From contig JBBROH010000040.1 of the NCBI GenBank assembly GCA_038229595.1, positions 1-24,690 of the forward strand: DNA of 24,690 nt, written 5' to 3'. Under the pieces are notes generated by a model. It saw only the letters and a program-made list of their open reading frames with translations, ran no database searches and was not told where the DNA came from. A program made the position numbers and the translations under genes. Source of the DNA: JBBROH01 sp038229595. GTDB lineage: Bacteria > Chloroflexota > Chloroflexia > QHBQ01. Below, piece after piece: positions 6,612 to 14,298 of the stretch. Each line of letters starts with the position of its first letter. The stretch's first letter is position 1.

Positions 6612-7574
6612 CTAGCTGTTCTCCTGGATCGCCTGCGCGATCTCGCTCATTTCTGCGCTGGTTAGCTGCCAGTCTGCCGCTCCGTTGTTCTCCTGCGCCT
6701 GCTCTGCGTTGCGTGCGCCGACGATTGCACCCGTGACCGCTGGGTTAGCTAGCGTCCAGGCAATGGCTAGCTGGCCGACCGTCTTGCCGTGCCGCTCGGC
6801 GATGGGGCGGATGCGCTCCACCAGGGTGATGCCCTGGCTCAACTTCGGCTCCTGGAAGCGCGGGCTGCTCTTGCGCCAGTCGTTGTCCGCCACCTTGTTG
6901 ATGTCGAACCCGCCAGTCAGCAGGCCCGAACCCATCGGGCTGTAGACGATCACGCCAATGCCGTTCTCGCGGCAGAAGTCCAGGGTGCCGTCCGTCTCGT
7001 ACTCGCGGCGCACGAGGCTGTAGGGCGGTTGCAGCGAGTCCACCGGCCCGACCGCGAGGCACAGCTTGAGCAGTTCGCTGTCGAAGTTGCAGACCCCGAC
7101 GTAGCGTACTTTGCCCTCCTTAACTAGCTCCTGCATTGTCGCCCAGCTATCTTCCAGTGGCGCACCAGTGTCGCGGTCGGGCCAGTGGAACTGGTAGAGG
7201 TCTACATAGTCCGTCCCCAGCTTACGCAGGCTGCGCTCGATCTCCTGGCGGATGAAGGCGGGAGTGAGGTTGGTGAAGGAGCTACCCGGCTTGTCCTTGT
7301 TCTCCTCCAACCCGCACTTGGTGAAGATCATCACCTGGTCGCGCCGCCCTTTGACCGCCCGACCTACTACTTCCTCGGAGTGGCCGAAGCCGTAGACGGC
7401 GGCAGTGTCCACCCAGTTCACGCCGCTGTCAATCGCCGCCTGGATCGCCCGCACCGACTGGTCGTCGTCCTGCGGCCCCCAACCGTGCGACCAATCGGCC
7501 CCACCAATCGCCCATGCGCCCAGGCCGACCGTGGTGATCTGCGGCCCGCGCTTGCCTAGTTGACGTGTCTCCAT
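6612..7574 (-). CDS. Aldo/keto reductase
   Basis: A 320-residue NADPH-dependent oxidoreductase of the aldo-keto reductase superfamily, a cytoplasmic TIM barrel reducing aldehydes or ketones. The catalytic tetrad is complete: D56 in WVDTAAVYG, Y61, K86 in FTKCG and H130 in DLYQFHWPD. Late cofactor-binding elements are also present: PMGSGLLTG and GAIVGARNAEQ. It is closest in style to the YhdN/IolS-like or general stress AKRs. ATG 7574 has AAAGGAG upstream. The aminotransferase stop lies 11 bases before this start, so the two are one transcription unit. In this setting it may act on a nucleotide-linked keto sugar, but that is inferred from context, and AKRs of this kind are usually broad in substrate. 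Confidence 0.92.
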   Translation of the reverse strand: METRQLGKRGPQITTVGLGAWAIGGADWSHGWGPQDDDQSVRAIQAAIDSGVNWVDTAAVYGFGHSEEVVGRAVKGRRDQVMIFTKCGLEENKDKPGSSFTNLTPAFIRQEIERSLRKLGTDYVDLYQFHWPDRDTGAPLEDSWATMQELVKEGKVRYVGVCNFDSELLKLCLAVGPVDSLQPPYSLVRREYETDGTLDFCRENGIGVIVYSPMGSGLLTGGFDINKVADNDWRKSSPRFQEPKLSQGITLVERIRPIAERHGKTVGQLAIAWTLANPAVTGAIVGARNAEQAQENNGAADWQLTSAEMSEIAQAIQENS

Positions 7575-7585
7575 CGTTCTCTCCT

Positions 7586-8728
7586 TTAGCCCTGGGCCAC
7601 GACCGTGTTCACCGCCGCGGCCACCCGCTCTACTTCTTCCTGGGTGAGGGCCGGGTGGACGGGGATGCTGAGGCAGCGGCGGGTTATATCTTCGGTGACG
7701 GGTAGCTCCTGGCCGTAGCCCATCTCCAGGTAGAACTGCTGGCGGTAGATCGGCACCGGGTAGTAGACTTCGGTGCCAATGCCCAGTTCGACCAGCCGCG
7801 CCCGCACCGCGTCGCGATCCATACCCTGCGGCAACTTGATCGTGTACTGGTGGTAGACGTGGTGGTAGCCCTCTGGCACGAACGGGGTCTCTACGCCCTT
7901 CAGGTTCGCATCGTAGTAGGCGGCATTGGCGCGGCGGCGGTCGTTGAGGTCGTCTAGGCGATCCATCTGCACCGAGCCAATCGCACCCTGGATGTCGGTC
8001 ATGCGATAGTTGTAGCCGAGCATCTCATGATAGTACCGCTTCCGCATCCCCTGCGCCCGCAGCACGCGGATCAGGTCGTCGTACTCGGCGTTGTTGGTGG
8101 TCAGAATGCCACCCTCGGCGGTGGTGATGTTCTTGGTGGCATAGAGGCTGAACATGGCAACGCCCCAACTGCCGCTGAACTGGCCGTTGATGTGCGCGCC
8201 GACGGCCTGGCACGCATCTTCGACGATGGCGAGGCCGTGCTTGTCGGCGATGCGCTTGATCTCTGGCATATTGGCTTGCAGGCCATAGAGGCTGATCGGC
8301 AGAATCGCCTTCGTCTTCGGCGTGATCGCCGCTTCGATCTGGCTCACGTCCAGGTTGAAGGTCTGCGGGTCAATGTCCACGAACACCGGGCGTGCGCCAC
8401 AGTAGAGGATCGAGTTGGAGGAGGCGATGAAGGTGAAGGCGGCGGTGATCACCTCGTCGCCCGGCTTGATGCCAACTGCGAGGTTGGCGAGGTGCAGGCC
8501 CTGGGTGCCATTGCAGACGGCGGCGGCGTAGGCGACCTGGTGGGCGCGGGCGAACTTCTCCTCAAACTCCTTGACCATCGGCCCCTGCACGACGATGCCA
8601 CTGTCCAGCACGCGCATCACGGCGGCCTTCTCCTCCTCACCGAGGATCGGCTTCGCCATGTTGATCATCGGCAGCTTCGGCTTCGCCAGTTCGGGCGCGG
8701 CGGGGGTAGCGGTTGATACTGCGGTCAT
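7586..8728 (-). CDS. DegT/DnrJ/EryC1/StrS aminotransferase
   Basis: A 380-residue PLP enzyme that transfers an amino group, usually from glutamate, to a keto nucleotide sugar. The PLP lysine is K199 in SLYATKNITTAEGG. D171 in VEDACQAVGA and the NGTQGLHLA phosphate-binding turn (73-81) are present. The C-terminal half has the VYHQYTIKLP and TEVYYPVPIYRQ segments typical of the family. About 20 unstructured residues precede the usual MINMAKP start of the fold, but AAGGAG nine bases before ATG 8728 supports the long form. Together with the upstream 2-epimerase and hexapeptide acetyltransferase it matches a WbpE-like step (3-keto to 3-amino sugar) in making diacetamido-sugar acids. The exact sugar is inferred from context. 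Confidence 0.93.
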   Translation of the reverse strand: MTAVSTATPAAPELAKPKLPMINMAKPILGEEEKAAVMRVLDSGIVVQGPMVKEFEEKFARAHQVAYAAAVCNGTQGLHLANLAVGIKPGDEVITAAFTFIASSNSILYCGARPVFVDIDPQTFNLDVSQIEAAITPKTKAILPISLYGLQANMPEIKRIADKHGLAIVEDACQAVGAHINGQFSGSWGVAMFSLYATKNITTAEGGILTTNNAEYDDLIRVLRAQGMRKRYYHEMLGYNYRMTDIQGAIGSVQMDRLDDLNDRRRANAAYYDANLKGVETPFVPEGYHHVYHQYTIKLPQGMDRDAVRARLVELGIGTEVYYPVPIYRQQFYLEMGYGQELPVTEDITRRCLSIPVHPALTQEEVERVAAAVNTVVAQG

Positions 8729-8783
8729 TCGGGTTTCTCCTTAGTTGGTTTGGTGGGTGGTAGTCCATGTTCCTTCAAGTATT

Positions 8784-10289
8784 TTAGGAACTCTCTAAAA
8801 GCGTGCTGATAGTACTTAGGTTCTGTTTTGTGCCTTTACCTGTTGGGACACGAACTTGGTACTGCTTACCTCTTGTGAGTAGTTCGCTAGCTATACGCTT
8901 GATGTGGTGTTGCTCAACTTTGCGCTCCCAGGTTGTAGACAGAGCATTTGCCAAGCCTGTCGGGGTGTATCGAGGTATGCCATATTCCCTTACATAATTG
9001 AGAAACTTCTTGTAAGCCTGTTCGGAATATAGCTTTTGCGATTTGTTATTGATGCACACCTCGGTCACATACAAATCGCCATTCATACCTTCGATTTTAG
9101 CTATCCAGTTGACACTATCTATTTTAATTGGGTCTAGAGATGAGTCCTTAGAGCGAAGTTCTTCAGTTAGCTTGTTTGCTATGTCCAGTGGTCTATAAAC
9201 GTGGTCAACTGATTTAGTTACTATCCTCACAATGCCGAAGTCAATACCAAACTCGTATCTATCATCCAGAAACGACACACGAGGGAACACTGCTGTCCGA
9301 TCTTCCTTCTCACACCTTCCCAGAGCATCTTCTACTCCAGCAGGGCATGAGACAGTAGATGTAGAAGTGTGTGAGACTACCAGTCCCTCCCTACTTTTAG
9401 CTTCCGTAATCTCGCTAGCTAGAACTGTACCCCTATTTTCTCCTTTCTTGAGACGTTCATTAACGCGCTTGTTAATGTCCGCAAGGACAGAAATAGCCCA
9501 CTTGAGTTGGTCACGATCAGAATGATCAGGATTTCGATTGGTCTTCTGCTCAAGACTGCTTAGAAGTCCTCTGATGGATTTTTTAGACGTTTCATCACTG
9601 ATTACAGAGTCAAGCATATCACTCAGCTTCTGCTTGATCTTTCCCCCCTCCTCTTGTGGCGCACGCTGCTCATTCTCCCACTCGAACAAGGCATAATCAA
9701 TAGATACAAAGACCTCCATCTTCATCGTTGCCTTAACGCTTCCTGTACCTTCTTCGCTGACAAGGCTTCTTATTTCCTCATAATCCCTATCAAGTACATT
9801 CCCCACGTAAATCTTAGGATTGTAGGTTAGTGGCCGAGCATCTTCAATTTCCCTAATTTGTTTATCATCACTAGGATTAACTTTCCTCAGAACGCTTTCA
9901 AATATTTTCCTAACTTCCAACACAAGAACGTACAGCAATTCCTCGCTGATGTCACAGCTTCCGTGCTGGTAAGAGTTACGTATTTTATACACTATCATCG
10001 ACACCTTAGCTTCATCTTTTGTAATAATGGGCATATCAGTATCATCTGGCCTATGTTCCTTCCAACAAAAATTAACAAGCCCAACAAACTTAAACCTACC
10101 CATCTCCTTCGTTTCACTAGACGAATCTGCATGAACAGCCTTGTAAAGACTCTCAAGCGCATGGCTCAACAGAATCATTGTTGATGTCTCGTAGCCCCTG
10201 TTTTTGGCGTTAAAAGTCGCCACTGCATTGATCAAAGAGCCTACAGCATTGTCTCGCATTGCGTTCGCTCGGTTAGTATCAGCACTCAT
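8784..10289 (-). CDS. AT-rich HEPN-like (RX4H) protein, possible DUF3644 family
   Basis: This 501-residue protein has no clear characterised relative. Its N-terminal helical region contains ILLSHALESLYKAVH and then KIRNSYQHG. The latter gives R104 and H109 in the R-x4-H arrangement of HEPN ribonucleases, and the layout resembles DUF3644 proteins. The C-terminal third (from about FGIDFGIVRIVTKSVDH) ends in a helical, basic segment with YKKFLNYVREYGIPRYTP. The start is ATG 10289, with AGGAG five bases upstream; a TTG at 10325 in the same frame lacks this. Base composition differs sharply from its neighbours: two hand-counted 60-base lines inside it are 37-38% GC against about 63% next door. It interrupts an otherwise coherent sugar-biosynthesis operon. 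HEPN proteins are often toxins or anti-phage effectors; that role here is inferred. Confidence 0.7.
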   Translation of the reverse strand: MSADTNRANAMRDNAVGSLINAVATFNAKNRGYETSTMILLSHALESLYKAVHADSSSETKEMGRFKFVGLVNFCWKEHRPDDTDMPIITKDEAKVSMIVYKIRNSYQHGSCDISEELLYVLVLEVRKIFESVLRKVNPSDDKQIREIEDARPLTYNPKIYVGNVLDRDYEEIRSLVSEEGTGSVKATMKMEVFVSIDYALFEWENEQRAPQEEGGKIKQKLSDMLDSVISDETSKKSIRGLLSSLEQKTNRNPDHSDRDQLKWAISVLADINKRVNERLKKGENRGTVLASEITEAKSREGLVVSHTSTSTVSCPAGVEDALGRCEKEDRTAVFPRVSFLDDRYEFGIDFGIVRIVTKSVDHVYRPLDIANKLTEELRSKDSSLDPIKIDSVNWIAKIEGMNGDLYVTEVCINNKSQKLYSEQAYKKFLNYVREYGIPRYTPTGLANALSTTWERKVEQHHIKRIASELLTRGKQYQVRVPTGKGTKQNLSTISTLLESS

Positions 10290-10367
10290 AGCGACTCCTC
10301 TTGCATTGCCCGGTAGCACATACAAGTACGACTTGCTTAACTAACAACACGCATCGTCCCTCGCTGG

Positions 10368-10964
10368 TTACTCAACAAACGGCAGCCGCAACTCCTCGCT
10401 GCCGTCGTCGCTGCGGTAGACGGCCATGCCGTCAGCGTCCGGGCCTTCGGCTAGCTGCAACTTTTGGCCGTTCGCGCCCACGTAGCCGTGCAGCCGGGCG
10501 GGGTTGCCGTAGACTAGGCCGTAGTCTGGCACATCGCGGGTGACGACCGCGCCGCTGCCGACCATCGCCCACTTGCCGATCACGATACCAGCCACAATCG
10601 TGCTGTTCGCGCCAATCGCCGCCCCCTCGCGCACCAGCGTCTTGGCCTCCGACCAGTCCGCGTCGCTCTTGAGGCTGCCGTCGGGGTTGACGGCGCGGGG
10701 TTGCAGGTCGTTGGTGAAGCAGACGTGCGGGCCGCAGAACACGCCGTCCTCAATCGTCACCCCATGAAAGACGCTGACCCGGTTCTGGAACTTGCAGTTC
10801 TTGCCCACCTGCACGCCGCTGTCAATGTACACCCCCTTGCCGAGGATGCAGTTGTCTCCCAGCGTCGCCCCCTCGCGCACCTGGGCCTGGTGGTAGACGC
10901 GCACGTTCTCGCCCAGTATAGCCTTGTCCGACACCTCAGCGGTGGGGTGGATGAATGTTGCCAC
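10368..10964 (-). CDS. Left-handed beta-helix N-acetyltransferase, WbpD/WlbB-like
   Basis: A 198-residue hexapeptide-repeat acyltransferase (trimeric left-handed beta helix) that would acetylate the 3-amino group of a UDP-amino sugar using acetyl-CoA. Repeats of the [LIV]-G-x4 type run through most of the protein, starting at FIHPTAEVSDKAILGENV. The FTNDLQPRAVNPDGS loop, the TLVREGAAIGANSTIVAG coil and the VYGNPARLHGYV terminus match the WbpD/WlbB group. The start is GTG 10964, with AAGGAG about eight bases upstream. A longer reading to 11048 adds 28 residues (MVNLNRVSK...) lacking family similarity and any good ribosome site. It follows the 2-epimerase after a 121-base spacer with no clear promoter or terminator. 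Confidence 0.88.
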   Translation of the reverse strand: MATFIHPTAEVSDKAILGENVRVYHQAQVREGATLGDNCILGKGVYIDSGVQVGKNCKFQNRVSVFHGVTIEDGVFCGPHVCFTNDLQPRAVNPDGSLKSDADWSEAKTLVREGAAIGANSTIVAGIVIGKWAMVGSGAVVTRDVPDYGLVYGNPARLHGYVGANGQKLQLAEGPDADGMAVYRSDDGSEELRLPFVE

Positions 10965-11085
10965 TAGATGCTCTCCTTCACTCAAGCTGTCCCTTGTTAG
11001 TGGATTTCTTGTTGCTACTACTTTGCTTACCCTGTTGAGATTTACCACTTACTAAGCCCTGGCTTCTACATTCGCTTATCCGCTT

Positions 11086-12186
11086 TCACGAATCCGCTAG
11101 CTGCTCCTCCATAATCTTGACGATCTTCTCGCTGGCGTGGCCGTCGCCGAACAAGGGTGGTGGCTGGCTGGCTGGCGCGGCAAAGTCGCGGGCGGCTGCC
11201 ACAATCGCGGCGGTGGCGGTGCCAACCAGCCCATTCCAACCGCTCTGCACCGTCTCCACCCACTCGGTCTGGTCGCGCAGGGTCAGGCAGGGGACGGCCA
11301 GGAAGTACGCCTCCTTCTGCACCCCGCCGCTGTCGGTCAGGATCAGCTTCGCGTGCTGCTCAAGATTGAGCATATCCAGGTAGCCGACCGGTTCGATCAG
11401 CTTGAGGGCGGGGTTGGCGGTCACATCTAGCCTCGCCAGCATCTTGCGCGTGCGCGGATGGACGGGGAAGATGATCGGCAACTCTGGACTGGCGATCTGG
11501 CTGAAGGCGGCAGCGATAGCCCGCAACTTCGCGGGGTCGTCGGTGTTGCTGGCCCGGTGGACGGTCGCCAGCAGGTAGCCGCCCGCCTGCACGCCGAGGC
11601 TGGCAAGGTAGCCCGCTGCTCGCTCTGCCGCCAGCCGCTGGTTGAAGATCACCGCGTCGTACATCACATCGCCAACATTGTGTGCCACCTGTCGCACCCC
11701 TGGTGACGCGCCAACCCCCTCGCGCTCAAGGTTCTGCATGGCGGTCTGCGTTGGGCAGAACAAGAGGCTGCTCAGTTGGTCGGCAACCAGGCGGTTAACC
11801 TCCTCTGGCATTCGCCGATCAAACGAGCGCAGGCCCGCTTCGACGTGGGCAACAGGGATGTGCAGCTTGCTGGCCGCCAACGCCCCCGCCAGCGTGCTGT
11901 TCGTGTCGCCATAGATCAGCACCCAGTCTGGTTGCTCGCTCTGCATCAGCGGCTCCAACTTCGCCAGCATCGCGCCAGTCTGCACCCCATGCTCGCCGCT
12001 GCCCACTTCGAGGTTGTAGTCGGGGGGGGGGATCGCCAACTCGCGGAAGAATACCCCGCTCATGTTGTCGTCGTAGTGCTGCCCCGTATGCACCAGCACC
12101 TCCGTGTGCCGCTGGCGCAGGGCGCGGCTGACGGGGGCGGCCTTGATGAACTGCGGGCGTGCGCCCACGATAGTCAGTACCTTCAC
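11086..12186 (-). CDS. wecB: UDP-N-acetylglucosamine 2-epimerase (non-hydrolysing)
   Basis: A 366-residue cytoplasmic enzyme interconverting UDP-GlcNAc and UDP-ManNAc, or the equivalent diacetamido-uronic acid sugar in WbpI-type members. Family motifs: GARPQFIKAAP (8-18), VHTGQHYD (32-39), YGDTNSTLAG (92-101), HVEAGLRS (114-121), PEEVNR (127-132), TVHRASN (208-214) and LTDSGGVQKE near residue 285. D94, E117, E129 and H210 fit the catalytic positions of E. coli WecB. The start is GTG 12186 with a weak AAGGGG; no better start is visible. It is the first gene of the minus-strand polysaccharide cluster and has its own TATAAT about 40 bases upstream. Whether it is WecB- or WbpI-like in substrate cannot be decided from sequence alone; the adjacent acetyltransferase and aminotransferase favour WbpI. 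Confidence 0.92.
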   Translation of the reverse strand: MKVLTIVGARPQFIKAAPVSRALRQRHTEVLVHTGQHYDDNMSGVFFRELAIPPPDYNLEVGSGEHGVQTGAMLAKLEPLMQSEQPDWVLIYGDTNSTLAGALAASKLHIPVAHVEAGLRSFDRRMPEEVNRLVADQLSSLLFCPTQTAMQNLEREGVGASPGVRQVAHNVGDVMYDAVIFNQRLAAERAAGYLASLGVQAGGYLLATVHRASNTDDPAKLRAIAAAFSQIASPELPIIFPVHPRTRKMLARLDVTANPALKLIEPVGYLDMLNLEQHAKLILTDSGGVQKEAYFLAVPCLTLRDQTEWVETVQSGWNGLVGTATAAIVAAARDFAAPASQPPPLFGDGHASEKIVKIMEEQLADS

Positions 12187-12227
12187 ACAAACCCCTTCGC
12201 TGTCAAAATCGGCTGGCTGCTGGCCTA

Positions 12228-12233
12228 ATTATA
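12228..12233 (-). promoter_or_regulatory. Probable -10 box of the polysaccharide cluster
   Basis: A perfect TATAAT on the minus strand is preceded by GTTG and lies 41 bases upstream of the GTG start of the 2-epimerase. No convincing -35 is found (TTCCAC at 19-base spacing is the nearest). It is divergent from the TPR promoter in a 200-base intergenic region. Confidence 0.45.
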
Positions 12234-12360
12234 CAACATTAGCGATCTCTTTGTGGAATCCTGCACAACCGCATTGGCGGGGGTTGCTAGCAGCAGCCGG
12301 GGGAACAACAAGCGTTGAGGCTGCTGACCTCTGCTTGAACCAGCCCTGAGCGCGAGTGGC

Positions 12361-12371
12361 TGTGCTATAAT
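12361..12371 (+). promoter_or_regulatory. Extended -10 promoter of the TPR gene
   Basis: TGTGCTATAAT, identical to the boxes at 261 and 1325, lies 17 bases upstream of the ATG. AGGAGG (12378-12383) follows, giving a very short leader that starts close to the ribosome site. The -35 region is weak. Confidence 0.65.
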
Positions 12372-12388
12372 AAGCGTAGGAGGCGACG

Positions 12389-13471
12389 ATGAACAGCGAG
12401 CATGAAGACGAGCAGCAGCTAGAGCCAGACGACGCGCTACACTACCGCGAGCGCGCCGCTGCCTACAACCAGCTTGGCGATTACGCCCTGGCTCTGGCTG
12501 ACCTTGAGCGGGCGATTGCGCTCGATGCCAGCGATGCGGCGGCTTATGTGCATCAAGGTGCCGCCTACATTGGGCTGGACGATCCCGCGCAGGCGGTCGC
12601 GGCCTTCGCCCAGGCGGTCGCCCTTGAGCCGGAGGTTGCCAGCCACTACTACAATCGTGGGTTGGCTCACTTCAACCTGGCAGCCTACAGCGAGGCCGCT
12701 GCCGACTTTGCCCGCGCAATAGAGCTTGCGCCAGCCTACGAGCAGGCCCGCGAGAAGCTGGCTTTGAGTCGCCTGCTGCTCGGTGACACCCACAGCGATG
12801 AGGATCACAGCTTCTCGGTCACGGCCTACGACCAGCTAATCAGCCGCGAGCCAGACAACGCTGCTGCTTACGTCAACCGTGCTGCCGACCACTTTCATCT
12901 CGGCAACTACGAGCAGGCGGTGGCCGATACGACCCGCGCCATCGAACTCAACCCTGGCAGTGACATTGCCTACCAGAACCGGGCCGCTGCCTACAGCGAG
13001 CTTGGTCGCCACGACCTGGAACTGAGCGACAGCAGCCGGGCGATTGAACTCAACCCGACCGAACCAGTTCACTACCTCAACCGCGCTATCGCCTACACCT
13101 ACTACGAAGGCGGTCACTACGAAGCAGCATTGAGCGACTACCGCCAGATGCTTGCGCTTGCGCCGGATCATCCCGATGCACTCTACGGCCTGGCCTGCCT
13201 CTACGCACTGCTGCACGAGCCAGCAGAAAGCCTGACCCAGCTTGAGCGGGCGATCCAGCACGATGCCGATCACGGCAGCTATGCCCGCGACGATGCCGAC
13301 TTTAGCTGGCTGCGCGAGAACAACCCGCAGTTTGCTGCTGCGTTCGACCAACTGACTACTGAGGGGGGATTATGGCAGAAGCGATGTTTGATGCGGCCCG
13401 CTTCAAGGCGCGGGAGCGGAAGGGCTGGGACGAGGCGGCAGCGGACTGGGCGGGGCAGCTTGGTACCCTGA
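12389..13471 (+). CDS. Tetratricopeptide repeat protein
   Basis: A TPR scaffold protein of up to 360 residues with at least seven 34-residue repeats. Repeats recur with the pattern YxNRAxAYxxLGxYExAxxDxxRAIELNP, for example around residues 20-50, 85-115, 160-190 and 193-222. TPRs mediate protein-protein contacts; no enzymatic domain is present and no signal peptide is seen, so it is probably cytoplasmic. AGGAGG lies five bases before the ATG. The natural end of this family (FSWLRENNPQFAAAFDQL) is reached at about 13357. The last 35 or so residues are read out of frame through the methyltransferase gene and are Arg-rich and low in TPR character. A run of six Gs at 13363-13368 sits exactly there, suggesting an indel that removed a nearby stop, or a sequencing error. 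Confidence 0.85.
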   Translation: MNSEHEDEQQLEPDDALHYRERAAAYNQLGDYALALADLERAIALDASDAAAYVHQGAAYIGLDDPAQAVAAFAQAVALEPEVASHYYNRGLAHFNLAAYSEAAADFARAIELAPAYEQAREKLALSRLLLGDTHSDEDHSFSVTAYDQLISREPDNAAAYVNRAADHFHLGNYEQAVADTTRAIELNPGSDIAYQNRAAAYSELGRHDLELSDSSRAIELNPTEPVHYLNRAIAYTYYEGGHYEAALSDYRQMLALAPDHPDALYGLACLYALLHEPAESLTQLERAIQHDADHGSYARDDADFSWLRENNPQFAAAFDQLTTEGGLWQKRCLMRPASRRGSGRAGTRRQRTGRGSLVP

Positions 13472-14214
13472 CCGCTGACCTGGCCGAGAAGCTGGTGCGC
13501 TTCGCTGGGGTGCGTCCAGGCGACCACGTGCTGGACGTAGCGACCGGCAGTGGGGTGGTGGCCCTGGCCGCGCGCCGTCGGGTAGGCATGGCAGGGCGGG
13601 TAGTTGGCTGCGACATCGCCACCAATCTGCTTGCCATTGCGCGGGCGCAGGCGAGCGGCTACAGCAATGTGAGCTTCATTGAAGCGGATGCAGAGGAGCT
13701 ACCCAGCCACCTACCATCCGCTGCCTTCCGCCTGGCCCTCAGCCAACTGGGCCTGATGTACGTGCCAGACAAGCTGGCGATGCTCAAGGGGATGCACCAT
13801 ACTCTAGTCGCCGGTGGAGTGATCGCGGTCGCGGTCTGGGCCGAGGCCAGCCGCTGCGAACTGGCTGGCACTGCCGCAGTGGTTGCGCCCTGGGCTGGCC
13901 CACCGCGCCCTGGCACGCCGGGCCTGTGGGACATGGGCGAACCCACCCTGCATGAGCAGTTGTTTACTGCGGCGGGCTTCAGCAAGATCGGCTACCAGTT
14001 TGTGCGTCACGACTGGCACTTTGCCAACGCCGAGGCTGCCAGCGATGCAATGTTCAACGGCACTGGCACCCTGCGTCCCTTCTACTACAAGCAGCCGCCA
14101 GAGGTGCAGGCCGCTATGCACGCCGCGATGGTACAGTTCTTCAACCAACATCCTGCCGATGATGGTGGCGTGGTACTGAAGAACGAGGTACTGCTAGTGC
14201 GGGCAACCAGATAA
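13372..14214 (+). CDS. Class I SAM-dependent methyltransferase (UbiE-like)
   Basis: A 280-residue methyltransferase with a Rossmann core. Motif I is VLDVATGSGVVALAARR, followed by the acidic loop GCDIATNLL and SFIEADAEELP for SAM binding. The post-core LALSQLGLMYVPDKLAML and GGVIAVAVWA are also class I. The C-terminal 100 residues are an added substrate-recognition region. The acceptor is not identifiable; UbiE/COQ5-like small-molecule or lipid methylation is the usual guess. The ATG at 13372 is preceded by GAGGGGGG; ATG 13384 is an alternative in-frame start. The gene overlaps the TPR reading frame by 100 bases, so they are probably one operon. Confidence 0.88.
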   Translation: MAEAMFDAARFKARERKGWDEAAADWAGQLGTLTADLAEKLVRFAGVRPGDHVLDVATGSGVVALAARRRVGMAGRVVGCDIATNLLAIARAQASGYSNVSFIEADAEELPSHLPSAAFRLALSQLGLMYVPDKLAMLKGMHHTLVAGGVIAVAVWAEASRCELAGTAAVVAPWAGPPRPGTPGLWDMGEPTLHEQLFTAAGFSKIGYQFVRHDWHFANAEAASDAMFNGTGTLRPFYYKQPPEVQAAMHAAMVQFFNQHPADDGGVVLKNEVLLVRATR

Positions 14215-14298
14215 GTGCATGATAGGTGCAACAATCCGCCAACCTGCGGCGTAGTATTACTGTATGATCAGTAGCTATTTACGCTCTGGAGGTAACTG

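Noticed and set aside
8027..8716. 229-codon plus-strand frame opposite the aminotransferase
   Set aside because: Shadow of a well-supported PLP enzyme; composition (Asp/Gly/Leu/His-rich) is typical of antisense reading.
8782..8800. TTTTAG/CTAAAA stem at the end of the HEPN-like gene as a terminator
   Set aside because: The stem is AT-only and six bp, and it lies partly inside the coding end; too weak to call.
10290..10325. TTG 10325 as start of the HEPN-like protein
   Set aside because: ATG 10289 has AGGAG five bases upstream; the TTG has none.
10323..10335. CAAGT-ACG-ACTTG inverted repeat upstream of the HEPN-like gene as an operator
   Set aside because: Five-bp arms in AT-rich sequence are short enough to arise by chance, and no promoter can be placed beside them.
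14234..14251. CCGC-GCGG stem after the methyltransferase as a terminator
   Set aside because: Only four bp and no U-run follows.
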